From Micromonospora parva (lineage in GTDB: Bacteria; Actinomycetota; Actinomycetes; Mycobacteriales; Micromonosporaceae), in contig NZ_JNZS01000003.1 in NCBI RefSeq assembly GCF_000718515.1, positions 124,001 through 188,000 of the forward strand: a DNA stretch of 64,000 nt, read 5' to 3'. A program made the translations under genes and the position numbers. Below the pieces are notes generated by a model. It was not told where the DNA came from and searched no databases. It saw nothing but the letters and a program-made list of their open reading frames with translations. Shown here piece by piece: positions 51,655 through 61,625 of the stretch; position 1 is the first letter of the stretch; each line of letters opens with the position of its first letter.

Positions 51655-52770
51655 GTGAGCGTGACACCCGAGCCAGGCCTGCTCGGACCCCACTTGTCGT
51701 TATTTGATCACGCGATGCGGATCCATCGCGAGGATCCAGACGCGCCTCTTTTCCGTGGCGGTGAGCCGTATCCAGATGACAGGCAGCACCGAGGTCGGAA
51801 GTCCCGTCCTCGAGAGCCGGAGGATCGGCGCCGCAGCGGTGCTGATGTCGCCGCCGTTCTGGACGCGCACTTCGCCGATCGGTCCGCCGTTCCGGGCGAC
51901 CTTGCCGGGGCGTTCCATGACATCGATGTTCCGATCCATCCCAATGAACACATCATGGCTGCGGCCTGTCGGGTGGACGCCGAACGTGTTCGAGCGACCG
52001 GTCGATGGCTTGTCCAGCACGCGACCGATCGCTGCGCTGCGACTGTTGGTCTGGCGTTGCTGACCACCCTCTGGGATGACGACGACATCGAGTTGATCAA
52101 AACGATCGGATTGCTGTCGGGCCGCTTCGGCCCACTGGCTGCCCGTGCGCTCGAACGGCGGTCGTGGTGCGGTGGCTCGGACGCATTGCTGTGGCTGGCC
52201 GAGCGGGTCACGGGCTGGGGACGGGTCTATGTCGTGGAGTCCCTGTGCACGATCGGCAGCACCGCAGCGCGGCCGTGGATGCTTCGACGCGCCTGTGATG
52301 GCGACTACCTCAACCGTTACTTCGCCGGATTGGTCGCCACTACGGCGCATCTGCAAGAGGCGATCACCGCGGCGAATCCTGACAGTGAGTTGGTCGATCA
52401 CACTGGCCTGCTGCTGACCATCATGGCTGACAGCGGCGGCACGGGCATCACGCTCGAGCACTACCCGCCCGCCTCCGCAGTTCTAGAGGCCCACTGCGAA
52501 CACGCCGGCCGCCTAGAGCCGTCGGTAGAGCGTTTCGTCATCGCCGCGCAACTGGCTGAGCATTTACATCACCCAGCGGCGGACCGAATAGCTTGGCCCG
52601 AGGGCGGACGCGAGCGCGTACTGAGCGGCTACCTTTCCCTGCTCGATCGCGACGACTGGTGCACGGTCGCTCGCGCCGGCCTGGCCGCTGGTGATCACCG
52701 TGTTACCTGGCTTGCCGAAGCGCTGGCACCAGACCTCGGGCTTCGAGCGTTCACCGTGAACGACGAGTAG
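51655..52770 (+). CDS. Hypothetical protein, possibly HEAT-like helical
   Basis: The protein of 371 residues (GTG 51655, or GTG 51661) is mostly helical. LFDHAMRIHREDPDAPLFRGGEP and an Arg-rich stretch open it, and IHPNEHIMAAACRVDAERVR is followed by pairs of helices reminiscent of HEAT/ARM repeats. No catalytic motif or signal is visible. I do not recognise a named family. Codon use matches its neighbours. Confidence 0.7.
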   Translation: MSVTPEPGLLGPHLSLFDHAMRIHREDPDAPLFRGGEPYPDDRQHRGRKSRPREPEDRRRSGADVAAVLDAHFADRSAVPGDLAGAFHDIDVPIHPNEHIMAAACRVDAERVRATGRWLVQHATDRCAATVGLALLTTLWDDDDIELIKTIGLLSGRFGPLAARALERRSWCGGSDALLWLAERVTGWGRVYVVESLCTIGSTAARPWMLRRACDGDYLNRYFAGLVATTAHLQEAITAANPDSELVDHTGLLLTIMADSGGTGITLEHYPPASAVLEAHCEHAGRLEPSVERFVIAAQLAEHLHHPAADRIAWPEGGRERVLSGYLSLLDRDDWCTVARAGLAAGDHRVTWLAEALAPDLGLRAFTVNDE

Positions 52771-53100
52771 CGTCCGGAGGGAAGGTCGGCGGGGAGCATG
52801 TCTGCGGTTTCCTGCCGACCTGCGGCCGGTCGTCTTCTTGATGGTCTTGTGGTAGTCCGCCTTCGAAAAGACCTAAGCCCGGCGAATCAGCTACACCCTT
52901 CGCGGTGGTCTCTTAGGCTGCCTGGGCGGGCCACCGGTTCGACGCAGGCGTCGCGTTGGCGCTGTACGACGGTCGAGACGTTCCCCTCGGCGACCTGGCT
53001 CTACCAGCATGTCGATCGGCACCGGAGCTGTCGCGACGGCGCGTGACGCCCCCGGTTTTCGCCGTCGCCGGCTGTGCCCGGCTACCGGTGAGGAGCAGCG
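52771..53100. other. Gap of 330 bp
   Basis: No coding frame, hairpin or repeat of note. It presumably contains the promoter of the following membrane protein gene. Confidence 0.4.
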
Positions 53101-54231
53101 GTGACCCACAGCGAACGGCATCGCCCGGAAATAGTCGTGGGACTGGTGGCAACCCCACCGGACCAGCCGGCCCGGGTGGCTGGGTGGCTCACTGCGGAGT
53201 TGGTCAGCGGGCTCACCGAGCGGGTGAGCGCGGACGTGCGGTGGACCGTCCGGCAAGGCTGGGGGGAGGTGGCGCCGCGTCGCGATGGCGGCGCGGAGGC
53301 GCTGCTTGACGATCTTGCGAGGCGGCGTACGGACGATCGGTGGGACGTCGCCATCTGCCTGACCGACCTGCCACTGCATGTCGGGCGGGCGCCCCTGGTC
53401 GCGCAGACCTCCGGCCGACGCCAAGTCGGGATGATTTCCCTGCCCGCGCTGGGACTGCGGCAAATGCGCTCGGTCCGCACAGCCGTCCCGGATCTGGTGA
53501 ACCAGCTGCTGGCCGACGCCTCCGACCACCGGGTGCCGCCGGCCGACAGGGCACCAGCCGAGACGACACGGCACCTTCCCGCCGTCCGTCGGGTGGTCGA
53601 CGGGGCCGACGCTGGTGAGCGGCGCTACCTCGCCTCGGGGCTGATCGGCCGGGCGCGCCTGTTGACCGGCATGGTTCGCGCCAACCGTCCGGGACGGGCA
53701 CTGCTGGGCCTGTCCAAGCTGTTGGTCGGCGCGTTCGGCACGGCCGCGTTCGCGCTCACCACGGACACCATCTGGCAGATGGGCGATGCCCTCGGCGGAC
53801 TCCGGCTCGCTGTGATCATGGTGCTCGGGTTGAGCGCGTTGGTGGCCTGGTTGATCGTTGCGCACGACCTGTGGGAGAAGCCGAGCCGCGAGACGCCGGC
53901 TGAGCTGGCACGGCTGTTCAACCTGGGTACGATCCTCACTCTCAGTCTGGCCACGGCGGTGTCCTACGTGGTGCTGTTCGTGGGAACGGTGCTCGTCGGG
54001 GCGCTGCTGATCGACACATCCGTGTTCGAGCAGATTCTGCAGCGGCAGGTGAATGCCAGCGATTATCTGAGGCTCGCCTGGATCACCAGCTCACTGGCCA
54101 CTGTTGGCGGTGCGATTGGCTCAGGGCTGGAGAACGAGGAAACAGTCCGGGCTGCCGCCTACGGCTACCATCCCCAACCCGGCGGCTGGCGGGACGAGAA
54201 GGGCAGGGAGCGGTCCAGCGGCGCGAGCTGA
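53101..54231 (+). CDS. Membrane protein of unknown function
   Basis: The 376-residue protein has a soluble N-terminal half (EIVVGLVATPPDQPARVAG; WDVAICLTDLPLHVG; QVGMISLPALGLRQMRSVR) and four or five helices in the C-terminal half (SKLLVGAFGTAAFALTT to TILTLSLATAVSYVVLFVGTVLVGALLI, in parts). GTG 53101 follows AGGAG. The family is not recognised by name. It faces an MscS-type gene across about 160 bp. Confidence 0.75.
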   Translation: MTHSERHRPEIVVGLVATPPDQPARVAGWLTAELVSGLTERVSADVRWTVRQGWGEVAPRRDGGAEALLDDLARRRTDDRWDVAICLTDLPLHVGRAPLVAQTSGRRQVGMISLPALGLRQMRSVRTAVPDLVNQLLADASDHRVPPADRAPAETTRHLPAVRRVVDGADAGERRYLASGLIGRARLLTGMVRANRPGRALLGLSKLLVGAFGTAAFALTTDTIWQMGDALGGLRLAVIMVLGLSALVAWLIVAHDLWEKPSRETPAELARLFNLGTILTLSLATAVSYVVLFVGTVLVGALLIDTSVFEQILQRQVNASDYLRLAWITSSLATVGGAIGSGLENEETVRAAAYGYHPQPGGWRDEKGRERSSGAS

Positions 54232-54387
54232 GCGGTCAGGCGCAGGTCACTGCATCCGTTCTCGCGGGTGTGTTCCGGGCTGGACGATCGGGGAGTGGCC
54301 CAACCATGTCCTGCCTCAGCACGCAGGCCAGCGCGACGTGAGCGGGCGTCGCTCCGTGGTAGCCGGACGCGAGTCCTCAAGCAATGT

Positions 54388-55398
54388 TCAGGGCTGATAC
54401 TGACTACGGGTGCGGGGCAGCCACTGCGGATGGTGGTTGCGCAGGTAGCAGATCAGCCCCTCGCGCAGGTCGCAGCGCAGGTCCCAGGCGCTCGCGCCGT
54501 CGGCGGCCGAAGCCTGCACCTGGATGACCACCGTCTGCGGCGTGGAATCGACCATTTGGAGCACCCACTGGTCGCGATCCCACAGCGATGAGGACTCGAC
54601 CAGCCGACGCGTCTCCCGGCGCAGGTCGTCCAGGTCGGCGGTGTGGTCGACATGAATCTGGATCTTGCCGATTACCCGGGACTCGTTTCGGGTCCAGTTC
54701 TGGAACGGCCGCTCAGTGAAGTACGTCGTTGGCAGGATGAGCATCCGCTCGTCCCAGAGCCGGATCACCACGTTGGTCAGCTTCACCTCCTCGACTCGGC
54801 CCCACTCACCGTCCACCACCAGCACGTCGCCGACATGCAGCCCGTCGGCGAAGGCGACCTGGACACCGGCGAAAGCGTTGCCAAGCGCGGTACGGGCAGA
54901 CAGGCCGATCAATGCCCCGACGACCCCCGCTGACGTCAACACGGAGACACCGAAGAGGCGTACCGGCCGAAAGGTGATCAGTATCAGGCCGATGGCGACG
55001 ATCGTGACGACGGCGACGGTGAGCCGCCGCACGGGACGGATCTGCGTCCGAGCCCGCCGGACCCGCCGGCTGGCGACCGCGTCACCCGGCAGCCGGTTGA
55101 ACGCGACGGCCTCGGCGACGTGCAGCGCCCTGATCACCAACCAAGCCCCGGACAGAACCAGGGCCACCAGGACGGCGTGCCGCAGATGACGCTGCCACCC
55201 GACCGGTTCCAACGGCAACGCGTAGTACAGCGCCCCCACCAGCAGTACCGCCGCCGCCGGACGCCGGCAGGTATGCCGCAACGGCTCCAACAACCACCGG
55301 TAACGGCCACGGTCTACCCGGCGAACCAGCACGCCGGAGATCAGGTCCACGACCACCGCCGCCACCAGCGCCGCTACTACGATCAAAGCGGTACGCAT
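54388..55398 (-). CDS. MscS-family mechanosensitive channel
   Basis: The 336-residue protein has four N-terminal helices, the pore-lining helix (GVVGALIGLSARTALGNAFAGVQ, in parts) and the MscS beta domain (FADGLHVGDVLVVDGEWGRVEEVKLTNVVIRLWDERMLILP, visible in parts). It would release solutes on osmotic down-shock. ATG 55398 was chosen because it begins the first helix (MRTALIVVAALVAAVVVDLI); a longer frame to 55497 adds Cys/Trp-rich residues unlike the family. Confidence 0.9.
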   Translation of the reverse strand: MRTALIVVAALVAAVVVDLISGVLVRRVDRGRYRWLLEPLRHTCRRPAAAVLLVGALYYALPLEPVGWQRHLRHAVLVALVLSGAWLVIRALHVAEAVAFNRLPGDAVASRRVRRARTQIRPVRRLTVAVVTIVAIGLILITFRPVRLFGVSVLTSAGVVGALIGLSARTALGNAFAGVQVAFADGLHVGDVLVVDGEWGRVEEVKLTNVVIRLWDERMLILPTTYFTERPFQNWTRNESRVIGKIQIHVDHTADLDDLRRETRRLVESSSLWDRDQWVLQMVDSTPQTVVIQVQASAADGASAWDLRCDLREGLICYLRNHHPQWLPRTRSQYQP

Positions 55399-55735
55399 CA
55401 GAGGCCGTTCACCGTGATCCCGATGCCACCCTCCCCCGGCTCGCTGCCCAATCCACGTGCCAGCGTCCCATCTTGAGCAGCAGTAGGCGGCCAACATCGG
55501 CGAACAACGACCACCTACGTCAGCCGTCCGACGGTCCGGGTTGGTGTCCTTCCCGCTATCTACCCGCTCACCTCTGCGGAGGGCATCCTCGCCACAACAG
55601 CAAATCCCCGCCCAATGGGACGGGGATCGCTCGAAACGCGAGGAGACATCACGCTTCGTGGGGAAACAATGTGTCCGAGACTCATTGCCCTACCGTTGAT
55701 GACGCTAGGGCGTCCCAGATAACGGCCACGCCTTG
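55399..55735. other. Gap with the PTS operon terminator
   Basis: The hairpin at 55604-55627 is the only clear feature. No coding frame. Confidence 0.5.
55604..55627 (-). terminator. Hairpin after the PTS operon
   Basis: ATCCCCG-CCC pairs with GGG-A-CGGGGAT, with one bulged A and a 3-base loop, about 110 bp past the EI stop on the minus strand. Confidence 0.5.
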
Positions 55736-57427
55736 TCAGCCGCGGATCCGGATGTCCTCGTCAGGTGCACCCGTCGCCCACCCGGAGCTGGAGCGGAGCA
55801 CCGCCACCGCCGCCCGGGCTGCCTCCGGGCTGGGGGCGGCAAGGGCCGCCTCGGCGATCTGGCGGCACTCGTCCAGGGTGTGCGCGGCCAGGGACTCGCG
55901 CACCGCCGGGATGCTGCGGGGAGCCATGGACAGGCTGGTGATGCCCAGGCCTGCCAGCACCAGAGCGAAATCGGGGTCCGCTGCGGACTCTCCACACACG
56001 CCAACTGGCTTGCCCGCCTCGACGCCGGCCGCCGCGCAGGTGGCGAGGAGGGCGATCAGCGCGGGCTGCCACGGGTCGAGCAGGTCGGCGAGGTCGCCGC
56101 ACATGCGGTCAGCGGCGAACGTGTACTGGCTGAGGTCGTTGGTGCCGACGCTGAGGAAATCCACGTGGCGCAGCACCTGGCCGGCGCGCAGGGCAGCGGC
56201 CGGCACCTCGATCATCACGCCGGCGGTCGGCAGGCCGTACTCGCGGCAGGACTCGGTGAACGCGGCCGCCTCCGCCGCGGTGGCGACCATCGGCGCCATC
56301 ACCCACACGTCGGCGTCCGTCGCCGCGGCCGCCACCGAGATCGCGGCCAGCTGCGTGGTGAGCACGGTAGGTGTCTGCCGTGCGACCCGCAGACCGCGGA
56401 CACCCAGCGCGGGGTTGGGTTCGTCGGCCAGACGCAGGAACGGCAGCGGCTTGTCGGCCCCGGCGTCGAGGGTACGCACGACGACCTTGCGGCCCGGCAA
56501 CGCGGCGAAGACGTCGCGGTACGCGGCGACCTGCTCTTCGTGCGACGGCGGGTCGCTGCGGTCGAGGTAGAGCAGCTCGGTGCGGAACAGGCCGACGCCT
56601 TCCACCTCGCCGGTGAGGTCGCGGGCCGAGCCGATGTTGGCCAGTAGCGCGACGGGGTGGCTGTCCCTGGTCCGCCCGGGGCCCTGGGAGCGGGCGCGGC
56701 GTTCGATCTCCGCGAGCCGGTCCGCGTTGACGGTGCGTACCGTCTCGGCGGAGACGCCGGCCACCACGACGCCGCTCGCGCCGTCGAGACTGGCCAACGC
56801 GCCGTCGGCCACGTCCAGGATGCCCGCGCAGCGGACCACGGCCGGGATGCCGAGGGTCCGGGCCAGGATCGCGGTGTGGCTGGTCGGCCCGCCCTCGGCC
56901 GTGACCAGGCCCAGCACCAGGTCCGGTTCGAGACCGGCGGTGTCGGCGGGCGCCAGGTCGCTGGCGATGAGCAGGTACGGGTGGCCGGGGTCCGGCACGC
57001 CCGGCATCGGCTGCCCGAGACACGCCGCGACGAGGCGGTCCCGCAGGTCGTCGAGGTCGCTGACCCGCTCGGCGAGGTACCCGCCCGCGGCTTCGAAGGC
57101 GGCCCGGTGCCCGGCGAGCACGTCGGTGAGCGCGTGCGGCGCGTCCGCGCCGCCGTCGATCGCGATGTCGGCCGCGTCGATCAGTGTCTCGTCCTGCGCC
57201 ATCATGACCTGGGCGCGCAGGACCTCGGCGGCGGTCGCGTCCAGTGCGGTGTCAGCGCGACGGGTCAGGTCGGCGGCGACGACGAGGACGGCTTCCCGCA
57301 CGGCCGCCTTCTCGGCAGCGGGATCAACGGTCTCCGCCGACGGCGGCAGGGCCGGCGGCGGGGCCAGCCGGTAGACCGGCCCCGCCGCACCACCGGGGCT
57401 GGCCCCGATTCCCCGAAGTTCACGCAT
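55736..57427 (-). CDS. ptsI: Phosphoenolpyruvate-protein phosphotransferase (PTS EI)
   Basis: The 563-residue enzyme transfers phosphate from PEP to HPr. The swivelling phospho-histidine domain has GGPTSHTAILAR; the PEP-binding barrel has GLFRTELLYLDR, RTLDAGADKPL, GTNDLSQYTFAADR and GVCGESAADP with the catalytic cysteine. ATG 57427 overlaps the HPr gene's end by 8 bases. Having EI and HPr in the same operon as the sugar-specific EII is a self-contained PTS. Confidence 0.97.
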   Translation of the reverse strand: MRELRGIGASPGGAAGPVYRLAPPPALPPSAETVDPAAEKAAVREAVLVVAADLTRRADTALDATAAEVLRAQVMMAQDETLIDAADIAIDGGADAPHALTDVLAGHRAAFEAAGGYLAERVSDLDDLRDRLVAACLGQPMPGVPDPGHPYLLIASDLAPADTAGLEPDLVLGLVTAEGGPTSHTAILARTLGIPAVVRCAGILDVADGALASLDGASGVVVAGVSAETVRTVNADRLAEIERRARSQGPGRTRDSHPVALLANIGSARDLTGEVEGVGLFRTELLYLDRSDPPSHEEQVAAYRDVFAALPGRKVVVRTLDAGADKPLPFLRLADEPNPALGVRGLRVARQTPTVLTTQLAAISVAAAATDADVWVMAPMVATAAEAAAFTESCREYGLPTAGVMIEVPAAALRAGQVLRHVDFLSVGTNDLSQYTFAADRMCGDLADLLDPWQPALIALLATCAAAGVEAGKPVGVCGESAADPDFALVLAGLGITSLSMAPRSIPAVRESLAAHTLDECRQIAEAALAAPSPEAARAAVAVLRSSSGWATGAPDEDIRIRG

Positions 57428-57695
57428 CGACGGCGTCCAGATCACGTTCGAGGAGGTCGGCCAGGGTGTCGACGGCGGCCTGCGCGCCGTCGCCGTCGGC
57501 CTCCAGCGTGACCTCGGTGCCCTTCTTGGCGCCGAGCGACAGCACGCCGAGCATGCTGCGGGCCGGCACGGGCTTCTTGTCGCCGGTGCGGATGGTGACC
57601 AGCACCGGCTGCTTCGCCGCCTCGGCGACGAACAGCGCCGCCGGGCGGGCGTGCAGCCCGCTGGCGGAGCCGACGAGGACTGTTCTGGTGGGCAA
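57420..57695 (-). CDS. ptsH: PTS phosphocarrier protein HPr
   Basis: The 91-residue protein has H15 in GLHARPAALF, the phosphate acceptor, and S47 in ARSMLGVLSLG, at the place where HPr kinase acts in Firmicutes. It lies 9 bp downstream of the dehydrogenase gene and overlaps EI. Confidence 0.97.
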   Translation of the reverse strand: MPTRTVLVGSASGLHARPAALFVAEAAKQPVLVTIRTGDKKPVPARSMLGVLSLGAKKGTEVTLEADGDGAQAAVDTLADLLERDLDAVDA

Positions 57696-57704
57696 CGGAT
57701 CCTC

Positions 57705-58745
57705 CTACGGTTCGATCGTCACCTTGATCGCTTCGCCCCGCGCCACGATGCCGAAGGCGTCGAGGGCGCGGTCGAGCGGCAGGCGGTGGGTGATGAGATC
57801 GGCGACCGGCACGGAGCCGTCGGCGATGAGTCGCAGCGCCTCCTTGTTGTGTTCCGGGCTGGAGCCGTTGGCACCGACGATGGTCAGTTCGCGGTAGTGC
57901 ACGAGGTTGGAGTCCAGGGAGATGACCGGCTTGTCCTTCGGCAGGCCGCCGAAGAAGCTGATCCGGCCCTGCCGTGCGGTCATCTGCACCGCCTGCTCCT
58001 GGGCGGCGCCGGCGGCCGTGGCGGTGATGACGACGTCGGCACCCCGGCCCTCGGTGAGCTTGAGCACCGCGTCGACGACGTCGGTCTCGGCGCCGCAGAT
58101 CGCCGCGTCCGGCTGCACCAGGTTGGCGGCCAGGTCGAGGCGTTCGCGGTTGAGGTCGACGAGGAACACCCGGGCCGCGCCGCGTGCCCGGGCCAGGCGG
58201 ACGTGCAGGCAGCCGATCGGCCCGGAGCCCACGACGACCACGTCGTCGCCCTTCCCCACACCGGCGAGGTTCTGGCCGTTGAGGACGCAGGCGAGGGGTT
58301 CGGCGACGGACGCCTCGGCGAAGCTGAGTCCCTCGGGGATGCGGTTGAGCCCGTCGACGGCGAGGACGTTGTGCGGCACGACCATGTGTTCGGCGAACCC
58401 GCCGTCGAAGTGGTATCCCATCGACACCTGGTTGGGGCACACGGTCATCCGGCCGCGCCGGCACTCCGCGCACGTACCGCAGGGGATGGCGGCGATGACC
58501 TGGACCCGGTCCCCCGGCCGCCAGCCGGTGACGTCGGCACCGACCTCGGTGATCTCACCGGCGATCTCGTGGCCCATGACGCGCGGCGGGGCGATGTGGT
58601 GGTGGCCGAAGCGGGAGATCTTCACGTCGGTGCCGCAGGTGGAGCATGCCCGGACGCGGATCTTCACGTCGGTGGGGCCCGGCGTGGGCTCGGGCGCGTC
58701 CTCGATGCGGACGTCACCGGGTGCGTGGAATCGGACGACCTTCAC
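57705..58745 (-). CDS. Zinc-dependent polyol(-phosphate) dehydrogenase (MDR family)
   Basis: The 346-residue medium-chain dehydrogenase has catalytic zinc ligands C37 and H59-E60 (STCGTDVK, GHEIAG), four structural-zinc cysteines (CGTCAECRRGRMTVC), and a Rossmann VVVVGSGPIGCLHVRLA. It resembles sorbitol/galactitol-1-phosphate dehydrogenases. In a PTS operon the substrate is probably the imported polyol phosphate, oxidised to a ketose phosphate for the PfkB kinase. It overlaps EIIA by ATGA. Confidence 0.9.
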   Translation of the reverse strand: MKVVRFHAPGDVRIEDAPEPTPGPTDVKIRVRACSTCGTDVKISRFGHHHIAPPRVMGHEIAGEITEVGADVTGWRPGDRVQVIAAIPCGTCAECRRGRMTVCPNQVSMGYHFDGGFAEHMVVPHNVLAVDGLNRIPEGLSFAEASVAEPLACVLNGQNLAGVGKGDDVVVVGSGPIGCLHVRLARARGAARVFLVDLNRERLDLAANLVQPDAAICGAETDVVDAVLKLTEGRGADVVITATAAGAAQEQAVQMTARQGRISFFGGLPKDKPVISLDSNLVHYRELTIVGANGSSPEHNKEALRLIADGSVPVADLITHRLPLDRALDAFGIVARGEAIKVTIEP

Positions 58746-59188
58746 GATGGGTTCCCCTCAAGGATGGTGATCACGTCATCGACACTCGTCGACTCTCGTA
58801 GCCGCTGCGCCTGCGCCGGGTCCATCAGCACAGTGGCGAGCTGGGCGAGGATGTCCACGTGCCCGTCGCCGGCGGCCGCGATTGCGACGCAGACCCGCAC
58901 GTCGAAGCCGTCCCAGTCGACGCCGTCGGGGAAGCGCAGCACCGCGAGGGCGTCGCGCTGGACCGACTCCTTGCTGTTCAGCGTGCCGTGCGGGATGGCG
59001 ACGCCCTCCCCGATGTACGTGGAGACGCTCTGCTCGCGGGCGAGCATCGCGTCCACGTACGCCGGGGCCACCGCGCCGACCTCGACCAGTACCGCGCCGC
59101 AGCGGCTGATCGCCTCGTCCCGCGATCCGGCCCGCTCGTCGAGCCGGATCGCGTCACGGGCCAGCAGCTCAGCCACTGAGCTCACCAC
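58742..59188 (-). CDS. PTS EIIA component, mannitol/fructose type
   Basis: The 148-residue protein carries the phospho-histidine H67 in GVAIPHGTLNS, the mark of the mannitol/fructose EIIA domain. Either of two adjacent GTGs (59188, 59185) can be the start. It overlaps EIIB by 20 bases and the dehydrogenase by 4. Confidence 0.93.
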   Translation of the reverse strand: MVSSVAELLARDAIRLDERAGSRDEAISRCGAVLVEVGAVAPAYVDAMLAREQSVSTYIGEGVAIPHGTLNSKESVQRDALAVLRFPDGVDWDGFDVRVCVAIAAAGDGHVDILAQLATVLMDPAQAQRLRESTSVDDVITILEGNPS

Positions 59189-59477
59189 CGCGCTGCACCG
59201 CGTTCACGACCCTGGTGACGGCCGGGTCGCCGATGAACACCTGGATCGGCACGATCACCGTATCGGGTGCGCTGACCCGGGCCCGCGCGGCGAGCCCCTG
59301 GTGGCAGATGATGACGTCCGCGTCGGCGGGGATCGAGTTGACCGGCGTGTGCTCGACGGTCACCGCGTTCTTCGCCAGTTGCCGCCGAAGTTGGCTGGCC
59401 AGCATCACGCTGCTGCCCATGCCGGCGTCGCAGGCCACGACGACCTTCTTGATCTCGGTGCCGTTGATGGTGGACAT
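59169..59477 (-). CDS. PTS EIIB component, mannitol type
   Basis: The 102-residue protein has the phospho-cysteine C16 in VVVACDAGMGSS, typical of mannitol-type EIIB. It lies 4 bp after the EIIC gene. In many mannitol systems IIB is fused to IIC; here it is separate. Confidence 0.93.
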   Translation of the reverse strand: MSTINGTEIKKVVVACDAGMGSSVMLASQLRRQLAKNAVTVEHTPVNSIPADADVIICHQGLAARARVSAPDTVIVPIQVFIGDPAVTRVVNAVQRGGELSG

Positions 59478-59481
59478 GTGT

Positions 59482-60660
59482 TCAGACCTCCTGCTTCGCC
59501 GACTTGTCGAGGGTCCCGTCGGGGTCGACGGCCCTCTCCTGCTCCGGGCGTACTGCCGTCTCCTCGTCAGGGCCGACAGCGTCCGCGACGGGCTCGCCGC
59601 GCCCGAAGCCGAGCAGGGCCGAGGCGACAGCGAAGGTGACGGCGGCGGCGACCACGACGCCGAGAATGACCCCGAAGTGGCCGCCCTTGGGGGTCACCGC
59701 GAGGTACGCGAAGATGCTGCCCGGCGAGGGGGTGGCGACCAGCCCCGCACCGGTGATGACGAAGGTGCCGACGCCGGCCGCACCCCCGGCGATCATGGCG
59801 AGGATCAGCTTCGGCTTCATCAGCACGTACGGGAAGTAGATCTCGTGGATGCCGCCGAGGAACTGCACGATGATCGCGGCCGGGGCGCTGGGGCGCAGTG
59901 CGCGGGGGCCGAAGACCATGAAGGCGAGCAGCAGACCGAGGCCGGGGCCGGGGTTCGACTCGATCATGAACAGGACCGACTTGCCCTTGTCGGCCGCCTC
60001 GGCGATGCCCAGCGGGCCGAACACGCCGTGGTTGATGGCGTTGTTGAGGAAGAGCACCTTGGCGGGTTCGACGAGCACCGAGGTCAGCGGCAGCAGGTCC
60101 CTGCCGACGAGCCAGTCGACGCCCGAACCGGCCTGCTTGGTGAGCCATTCGACCACCGGGCCGATGCCGTAGACGCCGCCGATGGCCATCGCGGCGCCGA
60201 TGATGCCGGCGCTGAAGTTGTCGACGAGCATCTCGAAGCCGGGACGAATCCGGTTCTCGACCAGGCCGTCGAACAGTTTGAGGACGTACGCCGTGAGTGG
60301 CCCGATGATCATCGCGCCGAGGATCATCGGCACGTCCGCGCCGACGACGAGGCCCATTGTCGCCACCGCACCCACGACGGCACCGCGCTGGCCGTGGACC
60401 AGCCGTCCGCCGGTGTAGCCGATGAGCACCGGTAGCAGGATGCTGATCATCGGGCCGACCAGTTCGGCCAGGGTCTTGTTGGGGATCCAGCCGGTCGGGA
60501 TGAACATCGCGGTGATCAGGCCCCAGGCGATGAACGCGCCGATGTTGGGCATGACCATCGCGGCCAGGTAGCCGCCGAGGCGTTGCACAGTGGCCCTGAG
60601 GCCCTGGCCCTTCACCTCTGGTGTGTAGGAGGAGGAGGTCACGGGGGGTATCTCCTTCAT
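59482..60660 (-). CDS. PTS EIIC permease, mannitol type
   Basis: The 392-residue membrane protein has about eight helices and the mannitol EIIC signature [20 protein letters not shown] with the conserved GIHE motif, plus [15 protein letters not shown]. The C-terminal 45 residues are a charged tail replacing the fused IIB. It imports and, with EIIB, phosphorylates a polyol. Mannitol is the best guess; a related hexitol is possible. Confidence 0.93.
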   Translation of the reverse strand: MKEIPPVTSSSYTPEVKGQGLRATVQRLGGYLAAMVMPNIGAFIAWGLITAMFIPTGWIPNKTLAELVGPMISILLPVLIGYTGGRLVHGQRGAVVGAVATMGLVVGADVPMILGAMIIGPLTAYVLKLFDGLVENRIRPGFEMLVDNFSAGIIGAAMAIGGVYGIGPVVEWLTKQAGSGVDWLVGRDLLPLTSVLVEPAKVLFLNNAINHGVFGPLGIAEAADKGKSVLFMIESNPGPGLGLLLAFMVFGPRALRPSAPAAIIVQFLGGIHEIYFPYVLMKPKLILAMIAGGAAGVGTFVITGAGLVATPSPGSIFAYLAVTPKGGHFGVILGVVVAAAVTFAVASALLGFGRGEPVADAVGPDEETAVRPEQERAVDPDGTLDKSAKQEV

Positions 60661-60703
60661 CGAGGGGCGGACCAGACGGCCGCGGGGGAAGAAGCTCGTC
60701 CGG

Positions 60704-61612
60704 CTAGGGGTGGATGGTGACGTGGTGGCGGAACAGGTCTGCGGGGCCGGGCATCCGGCTGCCGGGCAGGCTCACCGCGGCGGCACCCCAGGCGAGGCCC
60801 TCAGCGAGAGCGGTGGCACCCTGGGCGCCCGCAGCGAGGAACCCGGCGAGCAGCGCGTCGCCGGCACCGACTGTGCTGCGGGGCCGGGCGACCGGACAGG
60901 TGCCGGTGCGGACGCCGTCGGCGTCGACCAGGACAGCGCCGTCAGCGCCGAGGCTGGCCACGACGGTGCCGGCTCCCCATTTCCGCAGGCACTGAGCGGC
61001 ATCGACCACGTCGTCGAGGTCAGTCAGCGGGGTGCCGACCACGTCGGCCAGTTCGTCACGGTTGGGCTTGAGCACTGTCGCCCCGGCGAGGGCGGCCTCG
61101 CGCAGGGCAGGACCGCTGGTGTCGACGGCGACCCGGACACCGGCAGCGCGCAGCTTGCGGCACAACTGAGCGTAGGCGTCAGCGGGCAGGCCGGGCGGGA
61201 CGCTGCCGCACAGCACGACCCAGTCGGCGCTGCTGGCGCGGGCGAGCACACGGTCGATCACCTCGTCGAACTCAGCGCGGGACATGGCCGGGCCAGGCTC
61301 GTTGATTTTGGTGACCGTGCCGTCGGGCTCGGCCAGGGTGATGTTGGAACGGGTCCTTCCGGAGATCGACACGGCGAGGACCTCGACACCCTCCGTCTGA
61401 AGTAGGCGGATGAGCTGGTTGCCCTCGTCGCCGCCGGACGGCAACACCGCTACCGACGGCACCCCGTTGGCCAGCAGGGCACGGGACACGTTGACGCCCT
61501 TGCCGCCGGGGTCGAGGTGAGCTGTGGCAGCCCGGATGACCTCGCCCCGGGTGAGTGAGTCGACCTCCACGGCCCGGTCGAGGCTGGGGTTGAGGGTGAC
61601 GGTGACGATCAT
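60704..61612 (-). CDS. PfkB-family 1-phosphofructokinase/tagatose-6-phosphate kinase
   Basis: The 302-residue sugar-phosphate kinase begins [18 protein letters not shown], and has [11 protein letters not shown] near residue 36 and the C-terminal [14 protein letters not shown] with the catalytic aspartate. It resembles FruK, which makes fructose 1,6-bisphosphate from fructose 1-phosphate, but LacC-type tagatose-6-phosphate kinases look similar. Starting 13 bp after the DeoR gene, it leads into the PTS genes. Confidence 0.9.
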   Translation of the reverse strand: MIVTVTLNPSLDRAVEVDSLTRGEVIRAATAHLDPGGKGVNVSRALLANGVPSVAVLPSGGDEGNQLIRLLQTEGVEVLAVSISGRTRSNITLAEPDGTVTKINEPGPAMSRAEFDEVIDRVLARASSADWVVLCGSVPPGLPADAYAQLCRKLRAAGVRVAVDTSGPALREAALAGATVLKPNRDELADVVGTPLTDLDDVVDAAQCLRKWGAGTVVASLGADGAVLVDADGVRTGTCPVARPRSTVGAGDALLAGFLAAGAQGATALAEGLAWGAAAVSLPGSRMPGPADLFRHHVTIHP

Positions 61613-61625
61613 GCCCGGCCCGCTC